This document shows, piece by piece, positions 8,546 to 17,095 of a stretch of DNA of 64,000 nucleotides. Origin of the DNA: Streptomyces dangxiongensis. GTDB lineage: Bacteria > Actinomycetota > Actinomycetes > Streptomycetales > Streptomycetaceae. Made by a program: the position numbers and the translations under genes. The notes under the pieces were generated by a model, which saw only the letters and a list, made by a program, of their open reading frames with translations, was not told where the DNA came from and made no database searches. The stretch lies in assembly GCF_003675325.1 (NCBI RefSeq), contig NZ_CP033073.1:4836001-4900000 (forward strand), in the 5' to 3' direction. The first letter of the stretch is position 1, and every line of letters starts with the position of its first letter.

Positions 8546-8635
8546 CGCGACACCGCGTGCGTCACGGCGTGTGCCACCGCGTGCGACACGGGGTGTGCCC
8601 GGCGTGTGACAGGGCGTGCGCCACGGTGTGCGGGG
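8546..8635 (+). repeat. Degenerate CGTGTG/CGTGCG-rich repeat
   Basis: Imperfect reiterations of CAC-(G/C)GCGTG(T/C)G-type units follow the malic enzyme stop. The rest of the gap to 8912 shows no gene; it should contain the HU promoter, but I could not pick a convincing -35/-10 pair. Confidence 0.35.
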
Positions 8636-8912
8636 CGGTCGCGCGGCTGTGAGCATCGCCACGGCTGCCCCCCGCACCGGCGCGTCGTGGAACCGACGGA
8701 TGCCGGGTGCGCTCTAGGGTGACGGCCGAGCAGGCGCTTTTCGTGTGACTCCCCAGGGTGTTCTCACGACTCCTACGGGTGCCGGATTGGCTTTCCCGCC
8801 GCAGGTAGGGGCAGGATGCGTCCCTGGGCGCGAGCGCATCGGCATCGCAGTGCCTCGGGCGACTGAGCCGCGTGGCACACCCCAACGGCAAGAAATACAC
8901 GGGAGTAACAAC

Positions 8913-9194
8913 ATGAACCGCAGTGAGCTGGTGGCCGCGCTGGCCGACCGCGCCGAGGTGACCCGCAAGGACGCCGACGCCGTGCTGGCCGCGTTCGCCG
9001 AGACCGTCGGCGAGATCGTCGCCAAGGGCGACGAGAAGGTCACCATCCCCGGCTTCCTGACCTTCGAGCGCACCCACCGTGCCGCTCGCACCGCGCGGAA
9101 CCCGCAGACCGGCGAGCCCATCAACATCCCGGCCGGCTACAGCGTGAAGGTGACCGCGGGCAGCAAGCTCAAGGAAGCCGCCAAGGGCAAGTAA
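8913..9194 (+). CDS. hup: Nucleoid protein HU
   Basis: 93 residues, ATG 8913 with GGGAG eight bases upstream. It is the short, single-domain HU form, ending at KLKEAAKGK, not the long Lys-rich HupS form. Conserved features are the N-terminal helices (MNRSELVAALADRAEVTRKD), the GFLTFERTHRAARTARNPQT segment and the beta-arm NIPAGYSVKV that enters the DNA minor groove with the conserved proline. HU dimers bend and compact DNA. It sits between malic enzyme and convergent murA, from which it is insulated by a bidirectional terminator, as in other Streptomyces. Confidence 0.96.
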   Translation: MNRSELVAALADRAEVTRKDADAVLAAFAETVGEIVAKGDEKVTIPGFLTFERTHRAARTARNPQTGEPINIPAGYSVKVTAGSKLKEAAKGK

Positions 9195-9313
9195 GCGTAA
9201 GCGCTCCGCTCTGAGCGCCGTCCCACGTGAGTGTCGTGGGCGACTGCGGGTCCGATGTGGCTGGTCGCGCAGTTCCCCGCGCTCCTTTGGGGCGCCTCAG
9301 CCGAAGACGCCGA

Positions 9314-9350
9314 AAAGGGCGGCCCCCTCCCATCGAGGGGGCCGCCCTTT
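9314..9350. terminator. Bidirectional terminator between hup and murA
   Basis: AAAGGGCGGCCCCCTC (9314-9329) pairs with GAGGGGGCCGCCCTTT (9335-9350), 16 bp with a 5-nt loop. A-run and T-run flanks allow it to work on both strands for the convergent genes. Confidence 0.88.
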
Positions 9351-9365
9351 CGCCGTCGGTGAGGC

Positions 9366-10706
9366 CTAGCCGAGGGCCTTGCCCGGCAGCTCCACCTTCG
9401 CGCCGAGTTCGACGAGCTTCTCCATGAAGTTCTCGTAGCCGCGGTTGATGAGCTCGATGCCGTGGACGCGGGAGGTGCCCTCGGCGGCCAGGGCCGCGAT
9501 GAGGTACGAGAAACCGCCGCGCAGGTCGGGGATGACCAGGTCGGCACCCTGGAGCCGGGTGGGCCCGGAGACGACCGCGGAGTGCAGGAAGTTGCGCTGG
9601 CCGAAACGGCAGTCCGAGCCGCCCAGGCACTCGCGGTAGAGCTGGATGTGCGCGCCCATCTGGTTCAGGGCGGAGGTGAAGCCGAGGCGGGACTCGTAGA
9701 CCGTCTCGTGGATGATCGACAGGCCCGTGGCCTGGGTGAGCGCCACCACCAGCGGCTGCTGCCAGTCCGTCTGGAAGCCGGGGTGCACGTCCGTCTCCAG
9801 GGCGATGGACTTGAGCTGGCCGCCGGGGTGCCAGAACCGGATGCCCTCGTCGTCGATCCGGAAGGCACCGCCCACCTTCCGGTAGGTGTTCAGGAACGTC
9901 ATCATCGAGCGCTGCTGGGCGCCGCGGACGTAGATGTTGCCGTTGGTCGCCAGCGCCGCCGACGCCCAGGACGCGGCCTCCAGCCGGTCGGCGAGGGCAC
10001 GGTGGTCGTAGCCGCCGAGCTTGTCCACACCGGTGATGCGGATCGTCCGGTCGGTGTCCATCGCGATGATCGCGCCCATCTTCTGCAACACGCAGATGAG
10101 GTCCTCGATCTCCGGCTCGACGGCCGCGTTGGACAACTCGGTGACGCCCTCGGCGAGCACGGCCGTCAGCAGCACCTGCTCGGTCGCGCCGACCGACGGG
10201 TACGGCAGCCGGATCTTGGTGCCGCGCAGCCGCTGCGGCGCCTCCAGGTACTGGCCGTCGGCCCGCTTCTCGATGGTCGCGCCGAACTGCCGCAGCACGT
10301 CGAAGTGGAAGTCGATGGGCCGGCCGCCGATGTCGCAGCCGCCCAGGCCCGGGATGAACGCGTGGCCGAGACGGTGCAGCAGCGGGCCGCAGAAGAGGAT
10401 CGGAATACGGCTGGAACCCGCGTGGGCATCGATGTCGGCCACGTTGGCGCTCTCGACGCGCGTCGGGTCGAGCACCAGCTCACCGGGCTCCTCACCCGGG
10501 CGGACCGTCACCCCGTGGAGCTGGAGCAGGCCGCGGACGACCCGCACGTCACGGATGTCCGGAACATTGCGCAGTCGGCTCGGCTCACTGCCCAGCAGGG
10601 CGGCGACCATGGCCTTCGGCACGAGGTTCTTCGCACCGCGGACACGGATCTCGCCCTCCAGCGGGGTTCCGCCGTGGACAAGCAGGACATCGTCGTTGAC
10701 GGTCAT
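9366..10706 (-). CDS. murA: UDP-N-acetylglucosamine 1-carboxyvinyltransferase
   Basis: 446 residues, ATG 10706. It transfers enolpyruvate from PEP to UDP-GlcNAc, the first committed step of peptidoglycan synthesis in the cytoplasm. The two-fold inside-out barrel of the EPSP synthase family is visible in repeated segments such as VRGAKNLVPKAMVAALLGSE and LETDVHPGFQTDWQQPLVVA. The catalytic cysteine is present at C124 in GLGGCDIGGRP. Because this is Cys and not the Asp found in mycobacterial MurA, the enzyme should be alkylated by fosfomycin. It is convergent with hup and divergent from the YqgE gene. Confidence 0.95.
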   Translation of the reverse strand: MTVNDDVLLVHGGTPLEGEIRVRGAKNLVPKAMVAALLGSEPSRLRNVPDIRDVRVVRGLLQLHGVTVRPGEEPGELVLDPTRVESANVADIDAHAGSSRIPILFCGPLLHRLGHAFIPGLGGCDIGGRPIDFHFDVLRQFGATIEKRADGQYLEAPQRLRGTKIRLPYPSVGATEQVLLTAVLAEGVTELSNAAVEPEIEDLICVLQKMGAIIAMDTDRTIRITGVDKLGGYDHRALADRLEAASWASAALATNGNIYVRGAQQRSMMTFLNTYRKVGGAFRIDDEGIRFWHPGGQLKSIALETDVHPGFQTDWQQPLVVALTQATGLSIIHETVYESRLGFTSALNQMGAHIQLYRECLGGSDCRFGQRNFLHSAVVSGPTRLQGADLVIPDLRGGFSYLIAALAAEGTSRVHGIELINRGYENFMEKLVELGAKVELPGKALG

Positions 10707-10963
10707 GAATCTCGCGTTCCGATGAGTTGGTCAGGGGCCGGCCGATCACTGTGCGCAGGGGCCGGGAAGACAGGGTAATCGCCGATCACCCCTCGGCCGT
10801 AAGCCCGAGGACCGCCCAATCGCGTCATGGCCGTGTCACAACACGAACCGTTCCCTTCCGGGCACGAGGGGTCACCGGGCCGCCGCGCGCGCCGGGGCGG
10901 CTCCCCGCGCCCTGAGCTGCGTCCACCTGATTGGCTCCCCACGCGAGGGGAAGATGCGGGATC

Positions 10964-11545
10964 ATGTCTGGCATGACCGAGGTGTCCTCGCTCACAGGGC
11001 GGCTGCTCGTGGCCACGCCCGCCCTGGCGGACCCGAACTTCGACCGTGCGGTGGTGCTCCTTCTCGACCACGACGAGGAGGGCTCCCTCGGTGTCGTCCT
11101 CAACCGCCCCACACCGGTGGACGTGGGCGACATCCTGGAGGGCTGGGCCGGCCTCGCCGGTGAGCCCGGCGTGGTCTTCCAGGGCGGCCCCGTCTCGCTG
11201 GACTCGGCGCTCGGCATCGCGGTGATCCCCGGCGACGCCGACGGTGGCGGCGCCCCGCTCGGCTGGCGGCGGGTGCACGGCGCGATCGGGCTGGTCGACC
11301 TGGAGGCCCCGCCGGAACTGCTCGCCTCCTCGGTCGGCTCGCTGCGCATCTTCGCCGGTTACGCCGGCTGGGGCCCGGGCCAACTGGAGGACGAGCTGGT
11401 GGAGGGCGCCTGGTACGTCGTGGAGTCCGAGCCGGGTGACGTGTCCTCGCCGGCCCCGGAGCGGCTGTGGCGCGAAGTGCTGCGCCGTCAGCGCAGCGAG
11501 CTGGCGATGGTGGCCACGTATCCGGACGACCCGTCGCTCAACTGA
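10964..11545 (+). CDS. YqgE/AlgH family protein
   Basis: About 193 residues from ATG 10964 (a second ATG at 10973 is possible). Hallmarks of the family are SLTGRLLVATPALADPNFDR at the start, GSLGVVLNRPTP, and FAGYAGWGPGQLEDELVEG. Proteins of this family have a known fold, but their biochemical role is not settled; the AlgH name from Pseudomonas reflects an indirect effect. The gene is divergent from murA and is followed 29 bases later by a DUF3039 gene. Confidence 0.92.
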   Translation: MSGMTEVSSLTGRLLVATPALADPNFDRAVVLLLDHDEEGSLGVVLNRPTPVDVGDILEGWAGLAGEPGVVFQGGPVSLDSALGIAVIPGDADGGGAPLGWRRVHGAIGLVDLEAPPELLASSVGSLRIFAGYAGWGPGQLEDELVEGAWYVVESEPGDVSSPAPERLWREVLRRQRSELAMVATYPDDPSLN

Positions 11546-11574
11546 TGCGTGTGAGCTTCAGTACCCTGGGCGGT

Positions 11575-11868
11575 ATGAGCACTCTCGAGCCCGAGCGCGG
11601 GACTGGTACGGGGACCCTCGTAGAGCCGACGCCACAGGTGTCCCACGGCGACGGTGACCACGAGCGCTACGCCCACTACGTCCAGAAGGACAAGATCATG
11701 GCGAGCGCCCTCGACGGCACCCCCGTCGTGGCGCTGTGCGGCAAGGTCTGGGTGCCGGGCCGCGACCCGAAGAAGTACCCCGTGTGTCCCATGTGCAAGG
11801 AGATCTACGAATCCATGGGCAGCGGCGGCGACGACAAGGGCAAGGGCGGCAAGGGCGGCGACAAGTAG
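11575..11868 (+). CDS. DUF3039 zinc-ribbon-like protein
   Basis: 97 residues, ATG 11575. The core YAHYVQKDKIMASALDGTPV is followed by ALCGKVWVPGRDPKKYPVCP and MCKEIYESM, a conserved actinobacterial pattern. Its three cysteines (ALCG, PVCPMC), perhaps with a histidine, could bind zinc. The C-terminus is a Gly/Lys tail (DDKGKGGKGGDK). Function is unknown. It is followed by a strong terminator, so it ends the YqgE transcript. Confidence 0.88.
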   Translation: MSTLEPERGTGTGTLVEPTPQVSHGDGDHERYAHYVQKDKIMASALDGTPVVALCGKVWVPGRDPKKYPVCPMCKEIYESMGSGGDDKGKGGKGGDK

Positions 11869-11893
11869 GCCCCGGACCGGCAGTGAGCGACGG

Positions 11894-11930
11894 GATCCCC
11901 GGGACGCGCGTGAGGCGCGTCCCGGGGATC
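11894..11930 (+). terminator. Intrinsic terminator after the DUF3039 gene
   Basis: GATCCCCGGGACGCGC (11894-11909) pairs perfectly with GCGCGTCCCGGGGATC (11915-11930) over a 5-nt loop. There is no T-run, which is common for Streptomyces terminators. Confidence 0.75.
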
Positions 11931-11950
11931 TCCGCGTTCCCGCGCACCTG

Positions 11951-11966
11951 AGTGGTCCAGACCTCT
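11951..11966. promoter_or_regulatory. DasR-type operator (dre) upstream of hexosaminidase
   Basis: AGTGGTCCAGACCTCT matches 14 of 16 positions of the dre consensus A(G/C)TGGTCTAGACCA(G/C)T. It lies about 100 bases before the GH20 gene. DasR is the GntR-type repressor of GlcNAc and chitin genes, released by glucosamine-6-phosphate. Confidence 0.75.
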
Positions 11967-12023
11967 TGTGGGGGTGCCGCCGCACTCCCTAGCCTTCGGG
12001 GCGTTGTGTGCAGAGAAGCCGCT

Positions 12024-12040
12024 GTTGCGCAGAGCGCAAC
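12024..12040. promoter_or_regulatory. Palindrome between dre and hexosaminidase start
   Basis: GTTGCGC-AGA-GCGCAAC has perfect 7-bp arms and ends 26 bases before the GH20 start codon. It could be a second operator or a 5'-leader hairpin. Confidence 0.35.
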
Positions 12041-12066
12041 GCACCGCTGGGTGAGGGGTTGAGGTC

Positions 12067-13704
12067 ATGGAACTGATTCCGGCGCCGCGCGCCGTCGAGG
12101 AACCGGCGGGCGACGGCGTGCCGCTCGGCCCCGGCACCACCCTGTGGGCCGGTCCGGGCGCGGAACGCGCCGAACGCTGGCTGCGCGCGACGCTCGGCGC
12201 GGCCCTGGGCCTGCCGCTGCGCCCCGGACCCCGGGACGCCCCCGGCGGCGTACAACTGGTCGTGGACGACACCCTGGAACCGGAGGCGTACCGGCTCGTC
12301 GCCGGCACCGGCCGGGGCGTCGAGATCCGCGGCGGTGGGTCCGCCGGGGTGTTCTGGGGCGCGCAGACCCTGCGCCAGCTCCTCGGCCCCGACGCCTTCC
12401 GGCGCGCCCCCGTACGGCCCGACGCCGCCCTCCGCGTCCCCTGCCGGACCGTCGAGGACGCCCCCCGGTTCCGCTGGCGCGGCCTCCTCCTCGACGTCGC
12501 CCGGCACTTCATGCCCAAGGACGGCGTGCTGCGCTACCTGGACCTGATGGCCGCGCACAAAGTCAACGTCCTGCACCTGCACCTGACGGACGACCAGGGC
12601 TGGCGCATCGAGATCAAGCGCTACCCGAAACTGACCGAAAAAGCATCCTGGCGGCCACGGACGAAGTTCGGCCACCGCGCCTCACCGCTCTGGGAGGAGA
12701 AACCGCACGGGGGTCACTACACCCAGGACGACATCCGGGAGATCGTCGCCTACGCCGCCGACCGGCACATCGCCGTCGTCCCGGAGATCGACGTACCGGG
12801 CCACTCGCAGGCCGCCATCGCCGCGTACCCCGAACTCGGCAACACCGACGTCGTCGACACCACCGCCCTCGCCGTCTGGGACACCTGGGGCATCTCCGCC
12901 AACGTGCTGGCCCCCACCGACACCACCCTGCGCTTCTACGAGGGCGTTCTCGAGGAGGTCCTGGAGCTGTTCCCCGCGGACGCCGCCGGCTTCTCGGAGT
13001 TCGTCCACATCGGCGGCGACGAGTGCCCCAAGGAGCAGTGGGCCGAGTCCGTGACCGCCAAGACCCGCATCGCCGACCTCGGCCTCGCCGGCGAGGCCGG
13101 GTTGCAGTCCTGGTTCATCGGCCACTTCGACGCCTGGCTCGCCGCGCGCGGACGCCGCCTCATCGGCTGGGACGAGATCCTGGAGGGCGGGCTCGCCCCG
13201 GGCGCGGCGGTCTCCTCCTGGCGGGGCTACGCGGGCGGGACCGCCGCCGCCCGGGCCGGCCACGACGTGGTCATGTGCCCGGAGCAGTACGTGTACCTGG
13301 ACCACCGGCAGGCCCCTGGCGCGGACGAACCGGTGCCGATCGGCTTCGTGCGCACCCTGGAGGACGTCTACCGCTTCGAACCCGTGCCCGCCGGACTCAC
13401 CGGCCAGGAGGCCCGGCACGTGCTGGGCACTCAGGCCAACGTGTGGACCGAGGCGTTGGAGGACTCCGCGCGCGTCGACTACCAGGCGTTCCCCCGGCTC
13501 GCGGCGTTCGCCGAGGTCGCCTGGAGCCGGCTGCCCGCCCCGGCGGACCGGGACTACGCGGACTTCGAACGCCGGATGACCGCCCACTACCGGCGACTTG
13601 ACGCGCTCGGCGTCGGCTACCGGCCGCCCACCGGGCCCCGGCCGTGGCAGCGGCGCCCCGGCGTGCCCGGCCGCCCGATCGAGGGACCGCCCCCGAACAG
13701 GTAA
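12067..13704 (+). CDS. Beta-N-acetylhexosaminidase, GH20
   Basis: 545 residues, ATG 12067. A GH20b-type N-terminal domain (residues 1-130) precedes the TIM barrel starting RFRWRGLLLDVARHFMPKD. The catalytic pair is in HIGGDEC (D318-E319); these enzymes use the substrate acetamido group as nucleophile. YVYLDHRQAP and LGTQANVWTEAL are further GH20 landmarks. It hydrolyses terminal GlcNAc from chitin oligomers. No signal peptide is evident, so it probably acts on imported chitobiose in the cytoplasm. A dre site upstream places it in the DasR regulon, together with the nagE/nagF genes 43 kb away. Confidence 0.93.
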   Translation: MELIPAPRAVEEPAGDGVPLGPGTTLWAGPGAERAERWLRATLGAALGLPLRPGPRDAPGGVQLVVDDTLEPEAYRLVAGTGRGVEIRGGGSAGVFWGAQTLRQLLGPDAFRRAPVRPDAALRVPCRTVEDAPRFRWRGLLLDVARHFMPKDGVLRYLDLMAAHKVNVLHLHLTDDQGWRIEIKRYPKLTEKASWRPRTKFGHRASPLWEEKPHGGHYTQDDIREIVAYAADRHIAVVPEIDVPGHSQAAIAAYPELGNTDVVDTTALAVWDTWGISANVLAPTDTTLRFYEGVLEEVLELFPADAAGFSEFVHIGGDECPKEQWAESVTAKTRIADLGLAGEAGLQSWFIGHFDAWLAARGRRLIGWDEILEGGLAPGAAVSSWRGYAGGTAAARAGHDVVMCPEQYVYLDHRQAPGADEPVPIGFVRTLEDVYRFEPVPAGLTGQEARHVLGTQANVWTEALEDSARVDYQAFPRLAAFAEVAWSRLPAPADRDYADFERRMTAHYRRLDALGVGYRPPTGPRPWQRRPGVPGRPIEGPPPNR

Positions 13705-13928
13705 CGGAAAAACCCCGTCAGTATCACCGAAGAGTGGCAATCCGCACGCACCGGTGATGCCATGCCAAACCGGACCATCTCCCCGATGAGGTGGGCGAAT
13801 GCCTCCTAGCGGACCCCCGCGTTCGAGCCTTGCGAAGATGTGCCAGAGTTGCGTCGTCCGCCCTGTCAGCACGTACCGTACGGCAGCACAGGCGGGACCA
13901 GGTGGGGCAGCGGGAAGGGGCAGCCGGT

Positions 13929-14822
13929 TTGACCACGCACGCACCGCAGGCGGCGCAGGCCGTCACGCTGCCCACGACGCTGGACGAGGCCGTGGCGGCC
14001 CTCGCCGCCCTGCCCGCCGCCGTCCCCGTCGCGGGAGGCACCGACCTGATGGCCGCCGTCAACTCCGGGCAGCTCAGGCCCGCCGCCCTGGTGGGCCTCG
14101 GCCGGATCAGCGAGATCCGCGGCTGGCAGTACCAGGACGGCCACGCACTGCTCGGCGCCGGCCTCACCCACGCCCGCATGGGCCGCCCCGACTTCGCGGC
14201 CCTGATCCCGGCGCTCGCCGCCGCGGCGCGCGCCGCCGGCCCGCCGCACATCCGCAACGCGGGCACCCTGGGCGGCAACATCGCCACGGCCGCCCCCACC
14301 GGGGACGCCCTGCCGGTGCTCGCCGCCCTGGAAGCGACCCTGGTCATCGCGGGCCCGGGCGGAGCCCGCCGGGAGATCCCGGTGTCGCACCTGCTGGCCG
14401 GCATGGAGATGCTGCGCGGCGGCGAACTCATCGGCTACGTGCGCGTGCCGCTGCTGCACGCCCCGCAGGTCTTCGTGAAGGCCACCGGACGCACCGGCCC
14501 CGGCCGCGCGCTGGCCTCCGTCGCCCTCGTCCTCGACCCCGCGCGGCGCGGCGTGCGCTGCGCCGTCGGAGCCATAGCGCCGATGCCGCTGCGGCCCCTG
14601 GAGGCCGAGCAGTGGGTCGCGCAGCTCATCGACTGGGACAACGACCGCGCCCTCGTCCCGGAGGCCCTGCGCGCCTTCGGCGAGTACGTCGCCGCGGCCT
14701 GCATCCCCGACCCGGCCCCCGAGCCCGACGGCTCGGTGACCCCGCTTCCGCCCGCCGTACTGCACCTGCGGCGCACCGTCGCCGCGCTGGCCCGACGAGC
14801 ACTGGGGAGGGCGCTGTCGTGA
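13929..14822 (+). CDS. FAD-binding subunit of xanthine dehydrogenase-like complex
   Basis: 297 residues if begun at TTG 13929, which has GAAGGGG nine bases upstream and matches the expected start LTTHAPQAAQAVTLPTTLDE. The CO dehydrogenase flavoprotein N-domain has VAGGTDLMAAVNSG and NAGTLGGNIATAAPTGDALP, the two FAD pyrophosphate-contacting loops. A C-terminal domain follows. By family, it passes electrons from the iron-sulfur subunit to NAD or another acceptor. The stop overlaps the next gene by four bases (GTGA), so the three subunits are translationally coupled. The TTG start is unusual and may limit expression. Confidence 0.85.
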   Translation: MTTHAPQAAQAVTLPTTLDEAVAALAALPAAVPVAGGTDLMAAVNSGQLRPAALVGLGRISEIRGWQYQDGHALLGAGLTHARMGRPDFAALIPALAAAARAAGPPHIRNAGTLGGNIATAAPTGDALPVLAALEATLVIAGPGGARREIPVSHLLAGMEMLRGGELIGYVRVPLLHAPQVFVKATGRTGPGRALASVALVLDPARRGVRCAVGAIAPMPLRPLEAEQWVAQLIDWDNDRALVPEALRAFGEYVAAACIPDPAPEPDGSVTPLPPAVLHLRRTVAALARRALGRALS

Positions 14823-17095
14823 CCGACGACCAGCACGGAGAGGGCACGCCCCAGAGCGGCGGCCGCTGGGACCCGCTGCCGCAGGGTGACTACGACGACG
14901 GCGCCACCGCCTTCGTCCGGCTCCCCGAGGGCGGCATCGACGCACTGCTGTCCGGCGACAGCCCGCTTGCCGCGCCCGGACACGGCTATGTGCCGCCGCG
15001 GATCACGGCCGCGCCCACCGACGGCGCCCCGGACGCGTGGCCCGCGCCCGGGGGCGACGCCCACTGGCCCGACCCGAACGCCACGCCGGCCCCGCCGCAG
15101 GCCGCGGACGACCGTTTCACCTACCGGCCCGGTGCCACCCAGCACTGGACCTTCGAGGAGCCCGCGGCACCGGCCGCCCCGGGACACGACGTCACCGGGC
15201 AGTGGTCCATCCCCGTCGCCGGCGGCGACCTGCCGGACGAGTCCGGCGAGTTCACGACGTCCTCGCTGGTCGAGCAGTGGGGCGGCACTCCGCCGGCCAC
15301 GCTGCCCGGCGGCGCGCCCGCACCCTGGGCGACGGACGGCGCGGGCCACCCCTGGGACGCGCCCCCGGCCCAGCCGGCCGACCCCGGCCACCCCGGCCCG
15401 TCCGACCACACCGGCACCCACCCGGCGGGCGCCGCCACGGCCCCGGCGCCGGACACGCGCGTGCCGCGGGACGGGTTCGCGCGGGAGGACGGGTACGTCC
15501 CGGACGACGGGTACGTCCCGGACGACGGGTACGTCCCCGACGACGGGTACGTCCCGGACGAGGGCTATGTGCCCGACGAGGGGTACGTACCGGAGAACGG
15601 GTACGTCCGGCAGGACGGGTACGTCCGGCAGGACGGGCACGGGCAGGGCCCGGCCGGTCACGGTGACTTCGGCCCCGAGGGGGCCGGTCACGCCGAGAGC
15701 GGTTACGCCGGGAGCGGTTACGCCGGGAACGGCCACGTCGACGACGACCGTGGGGACGGCGCGCATCGGGACGACGGTCACCCCGACCCTGGTCCGGCCG
15801 GGGCCGGCCGCGCGGATGCCGGTGCGGACGACGATCCGCACGGCGGTGCGGCGACACAGGCCGCGTTCAGTGCGGCGCTTCCGCCCGCGGAGCCCGCTGC
15901 CGTACCGGAGACGGACACGGAGACGGAGCCGGAACCGGAGGCCCACGGCCTCGCCCAGGCCCCTGAGCGCCCCGGTGACGCTCCGGCGGGCCACGAGGAG
16001 CCCACGGACCCCGCGCCCGCCCCGCGGCCCGCGACAGCGGCGGCCACGGCCGCCCCCCTGGACCCGGACGCCCCGGCGGAGCCGCATCCCGCGGATGCGG
16101 AGGCACCCGAGCCGCAGCAGCCCGCCGCCGACGCGCCCGCCTCGGGCAGTCCCGCCGAGGAGACCGGCCCGGACAGCCCCGAGGACACCGGCCAGGACGC
16201 CCAGGCGGGCACGGACGCCGAAGAGACCCGGGACAGCGCCGAAGAGACCCGGGACAGCCGGGACGTCCAGCACGTCCAGGACGCCGCCCCCGACGGCGCC
16301 GGGGAGCCGGACGCCGTGCCCTTCCCGCCGCACGACGACCACCCCCTCGCCTCCTACATGCTGCGCGTCAACGGCACCGACCGGCCGGTCTCCGACGCCT
16401 GGATCGGCGAGTCGCTGCTGTACGTGCTGCGCGAACGGCTCGGCCTCGCGGGTGCCAAGGACGGCTGCTCGCAGGGCGAGTGCGGGGCCTGCAACGTGCA
16501 GGTCGACGGCCGGCTCGTGGCCTCCTGCCTGGTCCCGGCCGTCACCGCGGCCGGCAGCGAGGTGCGGACGGTCGAGGGCCTGGCCGCCGAGGGGGAGCCC
16601 TCCGACGTCCAGCGCGCGCTCGCCCGCTGCGGTGCCGTGCAGTGCGGGTTCTGCGTGCCCGGCATCGCGATGACCGTGCACGACCTGCTGGAGGGCAATC
16701 CGGCGCCCACCGAGCTGGAGACCCGGCAGGCCTTGTGCGGCAACCTGTGCCGCTGCTCCGGCTACCGCGGCGTGCTGGAGGCCGTCAAGGAGGTCGTCGC
16801 CGAGCGCGAGGCGTCCCAGGCCGGCCCCGGGACGGACGCGGACGAGGCGCGTATCCCGCGCCAGGCGGGCCCCGGCTCCGGCGGCGTCCACCCGTCGGCG
16901 TTCGAGGCACCGGGAGCGTTCGGCTCGCCGCCCGCACCGCACGCGCCGCCCCCGTTCGACGCCGCCCCCGAGGATTATGGCGACACCCCCGACGGCTACG
17001 GCGACCCGCGGGACGCGTACGGCGACACTCCGGACGCGTACGGCGCGCCCGGACCGCAGGACCAGCACTACGGGCAGGACGGAGGCCAGGCGTGA
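14819..17095 (+). CDS. [2Fe-2S] subunit with ~500-residue disordered extension
   Basis: 758 residues from GTG 14819, against about 160 for a normal subunit of this family. Residues 1 to about 510 are acidic, Pro/Ala/Gly-rich and low in complexity, including eight tandem DGYVPD-like hexapeptides at 224-271. Only residues about 514-665 form the recognised domain. It has a plant-ferredoxin cluster (C550, C555, C558, C570 in CSQGECGAC and VASC) and a helical cluster (C604 or C609, C612, C644, C646 in CGAVQCGFC and CGNLCRC). A second low-complexity tail ends the protein. It overlaps both neighbours by four bases. The iron-sulfur role is clear; the purpose of the extension is unknown, perhaps tethering or assembly. 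Confidence 0.87.
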   Translation: MTDDQHGEGTPQSGGRWDPLPQGDYDDGATAFVRLPEGGIDALLSGDSPLAAPGHGYVPPRITAAPTDGAPDAWPAPGGDAHWPDPNATPAPPQAADDRFTYRPGATQHWTFEEPAAPAAPGHDVTGQWSIPVAGGDLPDESGEFTTSSLVEQWGGTPPATLPGGAPAPWATDGAGHPWDAPPAQPADPGHPGPSDHTGTHPAGAATAPAPDTRVPRDGFAREDGYVPDDGYVPDDGYVPDDGYVPDEGYVPDEGYVPENGYVRQDGYVRQDGHGQGPAGHGDFGPEGAGHAESGYAGSGYAGNGHVDDDRGDGAHRDDGHPDPGPAGAGRADAGADDDPHGGAATQAAFSAALPPAEPAAVPETDTETEPEPEAHGLAQAPERPGDAPAGHEEPTDPAPAPRPATAAATAAPLDPDAPAEPHPADAEAPEPQQPAADAPASGSPAEETGPDSPEDTGQDAQAGTDAEETRDSAEETRDSRDVQHVQDAAPDGAGEPDAVPFPPHDDHPLASYMLRVNGTDRPVSDAWIGESLLYVLRERLGLAGAKDGCSQGECGACNVQVDGRLVASCLVPAVTAAGSEVRTVEGLAAEGEPSDVQRALARCGAVQCGFCVPGIAMTVHDLLEGNPAPTELETRQALCGNLCRCSGYRGVLEAVKEVVAEREASQAGPGTDADEARIPRQAGPGSGGVHPSAFEAPGAFGSPPAPHAPPPFDAAPEDYGDTPDGYGDPRDAYGDTPDAYGAPGPQDQHYGQDGGQA
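15488..15631 (+). repeat. Eight tandem 18-bp units coding DGYVPD-like hexapeptides
   Basis: The units encode DGYVPD (four times), then EGYVPD, EGYVPE, NGYVRQ and DGYVRQ, in phase with the iron-sulfur gene. The first copies are almost identical at the DNA level, which indicates recent expansion by slippage. Confidence 0.9.

Noticed and set aside
15488..15631. CRISPR array from regular 18-bp repeats
   Set aside because: Repeats are contiguous without spacers and code a peptide repeat in frame.
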